Source of the DNA: Selaginella moellendorffii
Taxonomy: Eukaryota > Streptophyta > Lycopodiopsida > Selaginellales > Selaginellaceae
DNA: 22,323 nt
Direction of reading: 5' to 3'
Assembly (NCBI RefSeq): GCF_000143415.4
Contig: NW_003314378.1
Span: forward strand, 501,022-523,344
The notes under the pieces are model-generated. The model saw nothing but the letters and a program-made list of their open reading frames with translations, was not told where the DNA came from and made no database searches. How positions within the stretch are numbered: the first letter of the stretch is position 1; every line of letters starts with the position of its first letter. This document shows positions 1-9,425 of this stretch, in pieces. Made by a program: the position numbers and the translations under genes.

Positions 1-527
1 ACAACAATTATGAGTGAGAGTAGCCCAGCCTCTTTATTTGATTAGACTACTTGTACTTTCATAGATTTCCAAGTATTATTGCTTGCGCTATCTTTGTGCC
101 ATACTACAAACTTCCAACTTTCCAACATGGACAAGCTTCATGCTCGTGACATGAAGATCCTTGCCCTTGACGAGCAATGTAGGGCTTCAATTGAGCAAAC
201 CAAGGCAGACATTGACTCCAAAGTTCCTAGTTTAATCATCTTTTCTCCTGAACAACTTGTTCTTCTCAAAAAGTTCACTTTGTCCTCCAAATTTTCTTCA
301 CAGTGGCTTAGCCTCTACTTCATCTAGTGCTAAGTGGAGGGTGGTTCATATGTGCTCGCCAATAAAATTGGCCATGAGCTTCCACATGCTCACAATCATC
401 GCCACCTCAAAGCATTAATGTAATGACTTTTTTTTTTTTTTTCTTTTTTCCCCATTTTCTTTCACCTCTTCTCTTTTGTCTTCAGGTTTTACTACCTTGG
501 TGCATGGGTTCCAGCTTGGATTTCAGC
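1..527. other. Left flank, no recognisable gene
   Basis: AT-rich flank. One short open frame on the plus strand (79-327, 82 codons) contains a fairly hydrophilic stretch beginning MDKLHARDMKIL, but I recognise no family and see no promoter or splice context that would make it a gene. A T-rich run lies at about 428-450. The segment ends where repeat B begins at 528. Confidence 0.5.
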
Positions 528-1043
528 CATCTTAGATTCTTTGACAAGGAGAGGCACTAAAATAGCATCAAACTTGTAAATAGGTACTGTGCATCACCTT
601 GACCACATCAAAATAAAAAGTAATACTGTGTTGATCTCCGGAAATTGAAGAGTAGTATAAAAAAGGCTTTTCATAGATAACAAATTTTCTTGCATTTCTG
701 GGACATGTGTATAGTGCCATTTGTTAAGCTCAATGAGAATAGAACCAACACCTTTAGCCTCATAGAATTTTGCATTGGTGACTCCACAATGGGTACTGGT
801 GTAGGCAAGTCTACCAATTGAACAAAATTTACTTAATTTCTTGACATTCAAAATTATTGAATACATTGTCCTATTAAAGGGTGAGCCAATAAATATATAC
901 TTCTATATGGTGTAAGCCTTAATCAAGTATATGTTATTAGTTCTAATATTTGTGAATTTGAGATTTTACAGCTTAACTCTTTCTAGATTATACCATTTAA
1001 GGAGGTTTATTTATCCTATGCAAAGATTCCTCCTATTTGGCAA
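528..1043 (-). repeat. Repeat B, left copy
   Basis: This segment is the inverted counterpart of 16214 to about 16705. Both contain the same landmarks in the same order: an AAGAATCTAAGATG end, GTGCCTCTCCTTGTC, GGAGATCAACACAGTATTAC, and a start at GCCAAATA(A/G)GAGG. The right copy lacks about 24 bp found here near 565-590. A minus-strand open frame (866 to 594) and its counterpart at 16339-16584 share most residues (for example KLSKFCSI and ILIELNKWHYTHVPE), so it may derive from coding sequence. I recognise no family. Small indels and stops make a working gene unlikely. Confidence 0.8.
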
Positions 1044-1720
1044 GTAGTTTGACTTTGTTGTTTACAACAATGTCATTGCAATTGTCTTCTAAGACAATTG
1101 ACTTTGTTGTAGTTGTTAAACTAGAAACTCTATATATTTACTCATTTTCTATTTTAGATTACAATTAATTTAAAAAGTTAGAACAAGGATTAACTATTAT
1201 ATTCATTTCAAAAGGAACTTTTATATATATATATTTGAATTTTATAATTTATTTTTGCCTTAGATAATTGTAAACATAACAATTATATCATAAATTTATT
1301 TATTTTATATAATAAATTTAAAGTTTATAAAATTTTATTTAGCTACTCCAATGAAGTTTTAATGGTGTGGCATTTAGAAAAAGCAGTAAGAATATATCAA
1401 TTTTTACTCTTTAGTGAAATTTCATGAACACTGAAAATATATATTGTGTTATAACATTACAAAGATAGGTAATAACTCCTTATTCTACTGTTGAAAAACC
1501 ACTCAAATATGCTAACAATATCATAAATGTTATCACAACAATATAAACATTTAATAATATAAGCATTCAAGATTATTTTTTAATTTTTTATATTATGCAT
1601 ATCTTCAATTGAGAAAGAGTTTATTAAAAAAAATTATATATATATATATTCAATATTAGATATATAAATATAATTCTTGTATATATTGTTATTAAGTTAA
1701 AATTTAATATTAAATATTTT
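1044..1720. other. AT-rich spacer with TA microsatellites
   Basis: Very AT-rich, with short (TA)n runs near 1216-1232 and 1634-1650 and no convincing coding frame. About 35 bp near 1157-1192 match, in inverted orientation, a stretch near 8215-8250, so part of this may be an old intron or repeat remnant. The gypsy 5' LTR starts directly after it. Confidence 0.6.
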
Positions 1721-1896
1721 TGGTGAGGGCCAAGTATACGGTTATGATGCTATATAATAATATTAGCATAGTAGGATTTTGGTAGCTGTTAGATTGATTT
1801 CAATCCAGATCACTCGCTCTTGTATATAAACTAGGGTTTATGGGTTAATTGATATGTACATTTTCTATATTCTTTTTCATATTCCATGCAATCACA
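1721..1896 (+). repeat. Gypsy 5' LTR
   Basis: Starts TGGTGAGGGCC and ends AATCACA. It aligns end to end with 5992-6167. By eye there are about two dozen substitutions and one indel, mostly transitions, so the insertion is old. A TATATAA box is kept at 1823-1829. The sequence after 1896 (TTGGTGGAGGTG) does not clearly match a tRNA 3' end. Confidence 0.9.
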
Positions 1897-2153
1897 TTGG
1901 TGGAGGTGATGTGCACTTTTGATTATCCCTGAGGATTGTTTGGATTTGGGATTTTGGTTTACATCTAGGTATTTCCATTTGTTTTTTCCCTTCAGGATTT
2001 TGGTTTAGATTTAGCTTTTTGCATTGTCTAGATCTCTATTTCCTTCTAGCTTTTGTCATTCCTCTTCTTTCACTCTTTCCTTTTTGTTCCAGTAGTTGGT
2101 ACAATGCTATGTGCTTACAATTGAACAACCAAACTCAGTTGATAGTGGCATTC

Positions 2154-2846
2154 ATGGCACGTGGTACAACTTCTCCTGCTCTTGGTGCCAATCCTCACAT
2201 TCTGTTGGAGTTTTTTCGTGGGAATCCTAGGGATGATGTGTACTATTGGTTCAATCACTTCACAGTGATTGCCACATATCATTCTTGGGATGATACTCGA
2301 CATTTGCATGAGTTTCCCACATGTCTCCAAAGGATGGCGTTGCAGTGGTACAATGGTTTGAGTGCAGCCACTTGTGGGGATTGGAGTGTTCTCCCAGACG
2401 TCTTCAAACGCACATTTGGACATGTCGACGATTGTGATGATGCCTTCCAACAATTACATCATCTTCGCCAAAGGCCATCTGAGTCGGTGATGCAATTTGG
2501 CTTTCATTTTCGAAGTCTTTTGCTTTGTGCGGAGCCAAATATGTCGGAGCGGATTAAGCTAGGAATGTTGTGGCCAGCACTACATCAAGATCTTGTCGGA
2601 CTTATGCATGCACTTGCTCCAGCAACTCTTGACGATGTTTTTTGCTTGGCACAACATTATGAGACGTCGCCTCGTCCACTTCTTGCTACCCATCCTTCTG
2701 CTCCTCTTCCTGTAAGCGATGGTTCTGTTCCAATGGAGGTTGGTACTGCTGCTGCTCAAGTCCAAGGACAATGGCAAGGACGTGGTCGTGGCCATGACGT
2801 TTGTTGTTAGGCATGTGATGAAGTTAGGCATACCTATTGGCATTGT
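2154..2846 (+). pseudogene. gag: gag pseudogene with zinc knuckle
   Basis: The ATG at 2154 opens a frame with the features of a retrotransposon gag (Retrotrans_gag type): a FRGNPRDDVYYWFNHF-like region followed by an LQWYNGLS block and an RQRPSESV block. These are typical of plant and animal Ty3/gypsy capsids, which package the RNA in cytoplasmic particles. The frame stops at TAG 2808-2810. That stop lies inside a perfectly spaced CX2CX4HX4C zinc knuckle (Cys codons 2805, 2814; His 2829; Cys 2844), so the knuckle is broken by one nonsense change. A Gln/Gly/Arg-rich linker precedes it. Pol lies in a different frame, so a shift occurs between about 2846 and 2882. Confidence 0.85.
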
Positions 2847-2881
2847 TGGCGTTTTTTGGATTGGCAACTTCCATTTCCTAG

Positions 2882-3400
2882 GTGGAGACCTTGGCATCAA
2901 CAACATCTTGTTGGTGTTGCTGTAGTGGAAGGTCTAGACACTACAATGCATCTGGGAAACGAAAAGTTGCGCGAGTAATGAAGGGACCTTGCGCAAATAA
3001 TTCAATGACCCCTCCATCTTTCTTTCGGGAGTATCATCAAGGGGTTCACTCGGCATTGGTTCATTTAGTGTTTATTTTCCAAACTCGTTTTTATAACAAG
3101 AGGTCTCCTATTATTCTCTCTATATTGGTTGATACAGATTCGAGTTTATCTTCTATTGCTCAACCTATTGCCACAAGTTGCCGTTTACACTTGCATCATG
3201 TGGCATAACTAGTTTTCATTCTTTATGACAACAGCCGTACACATGCATGTGCACGGGATAAGGCGGACCTGGTTGTGTGTGTGGGTGATCTTGAGCTTGA
3301 GTTGCAATCCTTGCGGGTGGTGCCGAGTCAAATTTTCAACCTCATCCTTGGTATGGATTGGTTGCAGCGCAATCATGCTAAATGTGACTTTGAGGCTTCT
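2882..3400 (+). pseudogene. Retroviral-type aspartic protease pseudogene
   Basis: A decayed pepsin-like retroelement protease domain, which would cleave the Gag-Pol precursor. The active-site block reads ILVDTDSSLS, with the motif at 3131-3139 as Asp-Thr-Asp where the family has Asp-Thr-Gly. The C-terminal landmark LILGMDWL follows at about 3341-3364, the usual spacing for a gypsy protease. A stop near 3206 and a low-complexity Pro/Ser/Leu-rich linker (about 3400-3560) separate it from RT. The changed active site and the stop make activity implausible. Confidence 0.75.
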
Positions 3401-3559
3401 CCCCCTTGTCTCATACTTCCTTATGTTTCATCCATTCCTCTCACTTTTGTACCTCTTCGTCCCTCTATTTCTACTTCTGCTTCCATTACTTTTGTTCCCT
3501 CATTATTTCCTCCTATGTTTCTGTCTTGTTCTTCTCTTCCCTTTTCCAGTCCCTTCAAC

Positions 3560-4375
3560 AATCTTTGTGTTGCAGCGGTTGACCAGCTTATGAAGGAGTA
3601 TTCTGATCTTTTTGACTTTGACACATCATCTGGGGCCAAGATTGCCACACGTCATCCGATTCCAAATGGGGATGCTCGTTTAATCAAGGTTCTTGTTCGT
3701 TGTCGGTCACCCAAAGAGATCAAGATTTTACGCGCAAATGTTAAAGAAATGTTAGAGAAGGGTGTTATTCGGAAGTCGCAATGTCCTTGGGTATGTGAAC
3801 CTTATCTTGTGACAAAGCCTGATGGGAGTATTTGTTTATGCATCGACTATCATCTGTTAAACGAAGTGACGATCCTAAATTTGTACCCTCTTTTTCATAA
3901 TGCTGATCTTTTGGATTGTCTAAGGCGAAGTCATTAGTTCACCAAGCTAGATCTTGCTTCTGGGTACTGGCAAGTACTAATAGCAGAAGAAGATATTCCT
4001 TAGACTACTTTTTGTATACCGTTTAGACTGTATGAGTTCTTGGTGATGCCATTTGGTTTGAACAATGATCTAGCAACTTTTCAACGGATGATGGACGAGG
4101 TCCTTTGTGATATGCTGGAGGTGACTATTGACTTCATTGATGATGTCTTGATCCACTCGGAGGGGACGTGGAAGGAGCATGTTCGTGATGTTCGTAAAGT
4201 GTTGGATTGGCTACGGGACGTTAGTTTAAAGCTGAAGTGGTCAAAGTGCGTGTTTGGTTCCAAGGACACAACTTATCTTGGGTACTATATTGCTCGTGAG
4301 GGTTTGCAAATTGATCTTAACAAACTTGTGGCTGTTCTAAAGTTCCCTACTCTGAAGTGTGTAAATGATGTGTAG
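3560..4375 (+). pseudogene. Reverse transcriptase pseudogene
   Basis: RNA-dependent DNA polymerase domain of the gypsy pol. Visible landmarks are a VTKPDGSICLCIDYHLLN block, LDLASGYWQ (3947-3973, containing the first catalytic Asp), MPFGL (4046-4060), and FIDD at 4133-4144, the version of the YxDD catalytic box. Nonsense codons interrupt it at 3935-3937 (TAG), 4001-4003 (TAG) and 4373-4375 (TAG). The reading frame is otherwise kept across the domain, so decay has been mainly by point mutation. The order and spacing are those of Ty3/gypsy, not copia. Confidence 0.92.
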
Positions 4376-4835
4376 TGCTTTTTGGGCAAGGTGCAATATC
4401 TCGGTCGCTTTGTGGATCATCTTTTTGATCGCACTGTACCATTGCGAGCGTTGCTAGAGTCATCAACATCATCTTTCATCTGGTCTCCGGATTGTCAGTA
4501 GGCATTCATGGATCTCAAAGAGCTATTGACGACTCCTCCAGTTTTGGCATATCCTGACTATACTCGACCTTTTATTTTGCGCGTGGATGCTTTTGACATT
4601 GGTGTTGAAGGAGTGTTGATGCAAGAAAGCTTGAGTGTGCTTTGTCAGTGCCATCCCATTGTGTATATAAGCCATACATTACAACTAACAGAGATGAACT
4701 ACTCCACGATAGAGAAGGAGTGTTTAGCAACACTCTGGGGTTTTGAGAAACTTCAGGCATATCTATATGGTTCTTGGACATTACTTGAAGGTGACCATGC
4801 TGCCATCACTTCATTAGTGAAATGGAAGAACTTCA
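4376..4835 (+). pseudogene. RNase H domain pseudogene, 3' part missing
   Basis: Follows RT in the same frame after stops at 4373 and 4499 (TAG). It contains the connection segment (FLGKVQYLGRF) and then the RNase H core: RVDAFDIGVEGVL with Asp at 4586, an EMNYSTIEKECLA block, and GDHAAI near 4790. This domain would degrade the RNA strand of the RNA/DNA hybrid. The sequence jumps from shortly after GDHAAI almost directly to the integrase zinc finger. The usual RNase H C-terminus and linker are therefore missing, which indicates an internal deletion near 4830-4860. Confidence 0.85.
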
Positions 4836-4859
4836 TTAGTTGTACTGCTAGGTGGGCAT

Positions 4860-5959
4860 ATGGGACATCATCGTGTAACTGAGAAGCTGCACAGGTTTTC
4901 TATTGGCCGAAGATGCGACATGATGTTATCCGGTATGTGCATAGCTGCGTTTGGTGCCAAACTCGTAATATTCCCCCTCGTGTTGTGGAAGGATGGTTGG
5001 AGTCAATTACAATTTCCCGTCCATTTGAGTTGGTGGAATTTGATCTTATGGGACCTTTTCCATGGTCGATTGCTGGCAATGAGTATGTTATTATTTTTTT
5101 TGACTACTCGACTCGTTGGGTGGAAGTTGGTGCTCTTGCTAGCACCTTTGCAACTGTTGTTGGATACTTCCTCCTCAATCAAGTGGTGTTCCAGCATTCT
5201 TGTCTAGAGCAGATTCTTTCAGATAATGGTTGCACATTTATAGTTGAGGCATTTCATGTTCTGATGTCTCGATTAGGGATATGTCACACTTTCACAAGTG
5301 CTTATCATCCATAATCAGACGGTTTAGAGGAACGGCTTGTTCGGACATTCAAAAGGATGATTGCAAAGTATATAAACTTTTAGCATTCGGATGGTTATTT
5401 GCCATTTCTTCGGTATACATATGTCACAGGGGTGCAGAGTTCTATTGATGCTTCACCATATAAACTCTTATATGGTCATGATCTAATATTACCAATGGAG
5501 CTGGGTTTACTGTCGCAATTGCCACGAGCTACCGATGCTAGGTCGTGGTATCAGTATTTGATAAGCATTCTTCCACTTGTTTGAGTAGAGTTTGCTGAAC
5601 ACTTAGGCCGCGTACAAGTGGGACAATAACAGCGCTACAACTCTCATCATTGTCCACTTGTGAAGTACAAAGTGGATGATTTGGTGTTAATTTGTTTTCC
5701 CCATCTTACGGTATGTGGTTTATCTAAGGGGCTCCTTGCACAGTAGAAAGGACTGTATCGGGTGTTGTGGCAAGTTGAAGCACAAGTCTATGAGGTTCGG
5801 CATGACATCTAGCAGGTTGATCCTCTAGAGATTATACATGTGCAGCGGTTGAAACACTTTATACAAAGAGATCAGGAGCAGTTAATACCATCTATAGATC
5901 TGCCAATGCCTCCTCCTAATGTTCCTCTAGATCCCAGCCCGTCTACAAAAGAACCCTAA
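4860..5959 (+). pseudogene. Integrase pseudogene with GPY/F-like tail
   Basis: The integrase would join element ends to target DNA. The N-terminal zinc finger is present as GHHRVTEKLH in one frame and, after a shift near 4895, YWPKMRHDV...CVWC with Cys at 4946 and 4955. The catalytic core shows Asp 5042 (in EFDLMGPF), Asp 5222 (in SDNG) and Glu 5330. The last two are separated by 35 residues, which is a DD35E core. The C-terminus has a VDDLVL...LYRVLWQVE region like the GPY/F module and no obvious chromodomain. Stops occur at 5312 (TAA), 5381 (TAG), 5582 (TGA), about 5627 (TAA), 5744 (TAG) and about 5810 (TAG). The frame ends at 5957-5959. The inverted copy shares the 5582, 5627 and 5810 stops but not the one at 5744. 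Confidence 0.9.
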
Positions 5960-5976
5960 TGGTCTTCCATTATTCT

Positions 5977-5991
5977 AAGAGGAGGGGATGA
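5977..5991 (+). other. Polypurine tract of the gypsy element
   Basis: A run of nearly pure purines (AAGAGGAGGGGATGA) lies directly before the TG that begins the 3' LTR. This is the expected position of the plus-strand primer for reverse transcription. The same tract is seen in the inverted copy just beyond 18970. Confidence 0.8.
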
Positions 5992-6167
5992 TGTGAGGGC
6001 CAAGTGTATGGCTATGATGCCATATACTAATATTAGCATAGTGGGATTTTGGTAGCCGTCAGATTGGTTTCAATTCGGACCATTCGCTCCTGTATATAAG
6101 TTAGGGATTTTGGGTTAATTGATATGTATATTTTTTGTATTCTCTTTCCATATTCCATGCACTCACA
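5992..6167 (+). repeat. Gypsy 3' LTR
   Basis: Starts TGTGAGGGCC and ends ACTCACA, 176 bp. A TATATAA box is at 6093-6099. It pairs with 1721-1896. It is much closer to the inverted copy at 18795-18970 (about ten differences by eye) than to its own 5' LTR, which places the segmental duplication well after the insertion. Confidence 0.92.
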
Positions 6168-6196
6168 ATTTAGCAACTTTATTATTATTAAAATGT

Positions 6197-6999
6197 TTAT
6201 AAATGATAAGTGATAACTGCGGAAGGCAGATCAAATCCACGGTTTGCATTTAGAGGATGATTGTCAATGTGAAGAAATCCCTGCATGAATGGAACAGCAT
6301 CATCAAGATCCCTTCCAAAGCAACCAGCAATATCACAAACCTTGTCAAAGTTACAGCCTGGGTTGCAATAGAAACTTGCAAAGGAATCTCCACAGCAGCA
6401 GGAGCTTTGCAATCTTCTGCCAGTGTGAATCTCATCAGTCTAACCATGGACCGAAACTCCACATTTCGGCCATCCAACAAAGCCTTTAGTGCGTGGCCAT
6501 ACAAATGAACAAACCATGGTATTATCTGGAGGATCATAATGTTAATGTAGTCGACTGCCTTGATACCTGAAGAGTAACAGTTTCGAGAAGAACCATCATT
6601 TGCTCGAAACGAAATGATGATGGATCCCCTTGCATTCCCTCTGCCAGCCAAATACCGGCTTGTGTAGAACCGAGACCAATCCACCCGGGCTCTCCAAGTG
6701 ACTACAAGATCAAGCTCGCTGTTCATGCCAGCTTCATACTCAAGTAAAAGAGAGCCTGAAGAGGAGGCAAGAACCTGACTTGGAGCAGAGCTGACTATTG
6801 TCCATGAAGTTGATGCCTATTTCTTCACTGAGATCTCTAGCCAAGTGCTTCGCCAAGCTCTCCTCCAGCTCTAGATAGACACTACTTGTAGTTGCAAGCG
6901 GGCACTTGCCTTCCAGCTTTCAGCCAAACATCCTGGAGAGTGTCCAGCCTTGCAGCTTGGATGACAGATCTTTTGAAACTGCTAGCTTTTGCAAAACAA
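6197..6999 (-). pseudogene. PIG-T (GPI transamidase subunit) gene fragment, left copy
   Basis: Minus-strand fragment that I recognise as plant PIG-T/Gpi16, the ER-membrane subunit of the GPI transamidase complex that attaches GPI anchors to proteins. Landmarks in sense order are a TTSSVYLELEE block (about 6890), SLLLEYEAG, a VTWRARVDWSRFYTSRYL block, a GRGNARGSIIISFRA block, IIPWFVHLYGHAL, and finally GFLHIDNHPLNANRGFDLPSA (6207-6280 region). These correspond to the luminal middle of the protein, roughly a third of its usual 600-plus residues. A 60-bp GT...AG interval (6340 to 6281) splits the NFDK and GFLHID blocks as an intron would. A frame change before NFDK, an in-frame TGA near 6930 and frame changes around 6760-6790 mark it as broken. 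A CTTGACAG acceptor-like site lies at the 5' edge near 7000. N- and C-terminal exons are absent from the window. Confidence 0.8.
6281..6340 (-). other. Probable 60-bp intron in the PIG-T fragment
   Basis: Minus-strand sequence reads AAG|GTTTGT at one side and ATTCATGCAG|GG at the other. Removing it brings the NFDK and GFLHID blocks together in one frame. The right copy keeps the same gap with GTAG in place of GCAG. At 60 bp it would be near the lower limit for a plant intron, so a non-intron insertion is possible. Its presence in both copies shows they are DNA-level copies, not retrocopies. Confidence 0.6.
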
Positions 7000-7015
7000 C
7001 TGTCAAGGTTAACAT

Positions 7016-7856
7016 CCAATTTTGAATATTAAGGCTATTGGGATGAAAAAAAATTTAATCAACTTATACAAAAATAACAAGATCGTTAGTATTACTACAT
7101 TTTTATAGTATCCATTGCAATGACAAAAATCCATAGTTCATACCTATCACTATATATCATTAGTATTAGCTATGATTTGTATTTGATTCATTTATTTTTT
7201 AAAATTACACCTTATAAATCTTTATCATTTATATGTATTTTCTTAACAATGTAGGTATCATGTATAGTGAAATCATTGTAGAGAAATAGTTTATGTTTTT
7301 CTTAGAAAAACTTGCAAGGTGGTGAGTGACTTTACCTAATGTAATCTATAAATCATGTAATTTTATTTTGAAATCACAACTTTGGGAATATTGTCTCATA
7401 TGCAAGTTTGTCTTCAAATCAAAGTAACTAATGCAGTAGCAAAACATTAGCACATTAGATGAGTTGCAATGATTGGCTACTATAGTTTTCACTTCTAGTT
7501 CTACCATTACCTAATCACTAAAGGATTAGAATTTCTTTACCACAAATTAGGCCATCATGAAAAGCACTCTAAAGAAAGTGTTATACATTGTCATATTCCT
7601 TTAGCTGGTTTTTGTAATACAAACATAGAAATGTACAACAAATTTAATAAAGATTTTATATGTGCTACAATGACACAAGATATGAATCTTCCCTTTTCCT
7701 TTGAGACCATTGATAAGTTTCATATGCTACTAAGTTATTTCTCATAAAAGCAAGAAAACCAATATGGTTAAAGTTTTCAAAGTTTCTTCTTCTGTTGATT
7801 ATTTTGAATTTAGTGCTGAGAATTCCATAGAATATATATATGGATGTACTAGTTAT
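7016..7856. repeat. Direct repeat D, copy 1
   Basis: About 841 bp that aligns along its length with 8621-9425. Shared landmarks include TTTAATCAACTTA, CATTGCAATGACAAAAATCCATAG, TTATGTTTTTCTTAGAAAAA and, at the end, ACTAGTTAT. The copies differ by many substitutions and small indels, so this is an old duplication. There is no TG...CA boundary and no target duplication, so I do not call them LTRs. The repeat starts just upstream (in gene sense) of the PIG-T fragment and may be intron sequence. Confidence 0.8.
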
Positions 7857-8620
7857 TAATTTACAAGGATTAAGTTCAAAGCAAAGGGAGTCTTTGGCTA
7901 CAAAATACACTAGCAATGCAAAGGTGTGCAATCTTAAAGTAGTGGCACAAATTCCACATTTGCAATTATAAGGATGAACACAATCCTAATGAAAAACTTG
8001 CAAGGTGTGGAGATTCTAGAACTCTATTGTCTCCATTAAAAATTTAAATTTTTTGTACCAACTAACAAAGAATAATATATACTAAGCAAATGTATCTACC
8101 ACCTTGTTAATAAAGACAAAATAGAACTAAGCTATGTGAGTTTTCAAGGAAAAGTGATTCCATATCAAGGATTGTGCCAAATTCCTAAAATTTGCTGCCT
8201 TTGTTTTTAAAGTGCTAATCCTTTGTTCTAACTTTTTAAATTAATTATAATGAACAAAACATTTATTACATGGATTGCCCATGGAAATGCATAATTTTAT
8301 ATTGGGAGTAGAGTTATATTTCACCAATGAGCATGATGAGATCCAAATTACAATATCCCTTGTGTATCGAAAATTACAAATGAAAGGTTTAACTTACCTC
8401 GATTGCAATTTAGTGGGTGCTAGTTGAAACTAGCAAGGATCTGAGCTCTACTAAGAAAAGTAGAATTGCAAAGTTTTAGATGATATTTATTTAGGTTATA
8501 TGATATTAATACTATTGAAAGTTAAATAGTAAATGGAAACTGTAAGTCAGTTTTTATGAAAATGGAGCAATGCATAATTGAATTGTATCATAGAAAGTAT
8601 CTGTAAGAGAAATAAATTCA
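7857..8620. other. AT-rich spacer between direct repeats D
   Basis: 764 bp of AT-rich DNA with no convincing coding frame. An ATTTAAAAAGTTAGAAC-type block near 8215-8250 recurs inverted near 1157-1192. Nothing else is recognisable. Confidence 0.5.
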
Positions 8621-9425
8621 CCAATTATGAATATGGAATCTGTTGGTAAAGAAAGAAATTTTAATCAACTTATGGAACAATAAAAAGATCCTGTTATTAT
8701 TACTACATGTTTTATACTATTCATTGCAATGACAAAAATCCATAGTTTATAATTATTATCTATGATTAGTATTTGATTAAAAAATTTGAAAAATCACATC
8801 TTATAAATCTTTATCATTTCTACATATTTTTTTTAACAATGTAGATATCTAATATAGTGAAATTATCCTAGAGAAATAATTTATGTTTTTCTTAGAAAAA
8901 TTTGCAAGCTGGTGAGTGATTTTACCTATGTAATTTATATATCATGTCATCTTATTTTGAAAGCCAATTTGTCTGAAATATTGTCTCATATGTGATAAAC
9001 TTGTCTTTAAATCAAAGTAAACTAATGCACTAGCAAAACATTTGGATGAGTTTCAATCATTGGATAATGTAGTCTTCACTTCCAGTTCTACTGTTATCTA
9101 ATCACCAAATTAGAATTTATTGATCACAAATCAGGCCATCACTACTAAAAACACTTTAAAGAAAGCATTATAAATTATCATCTTCTTTTTGCAATACAAA
9201 CATAGGAATATAAAATAAATGCAATAAAGATTTTATATGTGCTACAAGGATATAAGATATAGTTGTTCTCTTTTCTTTTGACAGTATTTATAAATGTGCT
9301 ACTAAATTGTTTCTAAAATAGGTAAGAACAACTACATGCTTAAAGTTTTCAAAGTTTCTCTTGCTATTAGCTATCTTATTTTAGTGTTGAGAAGTCCATA
9401 AAATATATCTATATATACTAGTTAT
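8621..9425. repeat. Direct repeat D, copy 2
   Basis: About 805 bp, second and slightly shorter copy of 7016-7856 in the same orientation, offset by about 1.6 kb. It ends at ACTAGTTAT, where similarity to copy 1 stops. Confidence 0.8.

Larger units (their letters stand above)
1721..6167 (+). mobile_element. Decayed full-length Ty3/gypsy LTR retrotransposon
   Basis: About 4.45 kb, bounded by two similar LTRs of about 175 bp that begin TG and end CA. The internal order is gag, protease, reverse transcriptase, RNase H, integrase, which is the Ty3/gypsy (Metaviridae) order. A purine-rich tract lies immediately before the 3' LTR. The flanks read ATTTT (1716-1720) and ATTTA (6168-6172), consistent with a slightly decayed 5-bp target duplication. 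Pol stays almost entirely in one frame but carries about ten in-frame stops, so the element is dead. No good match to a common plant primer-binding site is visible just after 1896. The 176-bp LTRs are short for a plant gypsy element; I cannot assign a lineage. Confidence 0.93.

Noticed and set aside
1897-1910. Primer-binding site for initiator Met tRNA
   Set aside because: The sequence after the 5' LTR (TTGGTGGAGGTG) shares only the first few bases with the usual plant site, so I do not annotate it.
7016-9425. LTR retrotransposon with 0.8-kb LTRs
   Set aside because: The direct repeats lack TG...CA ends, target duplications and a primer-binding site, and the 764-bp interior has no coding capacity.
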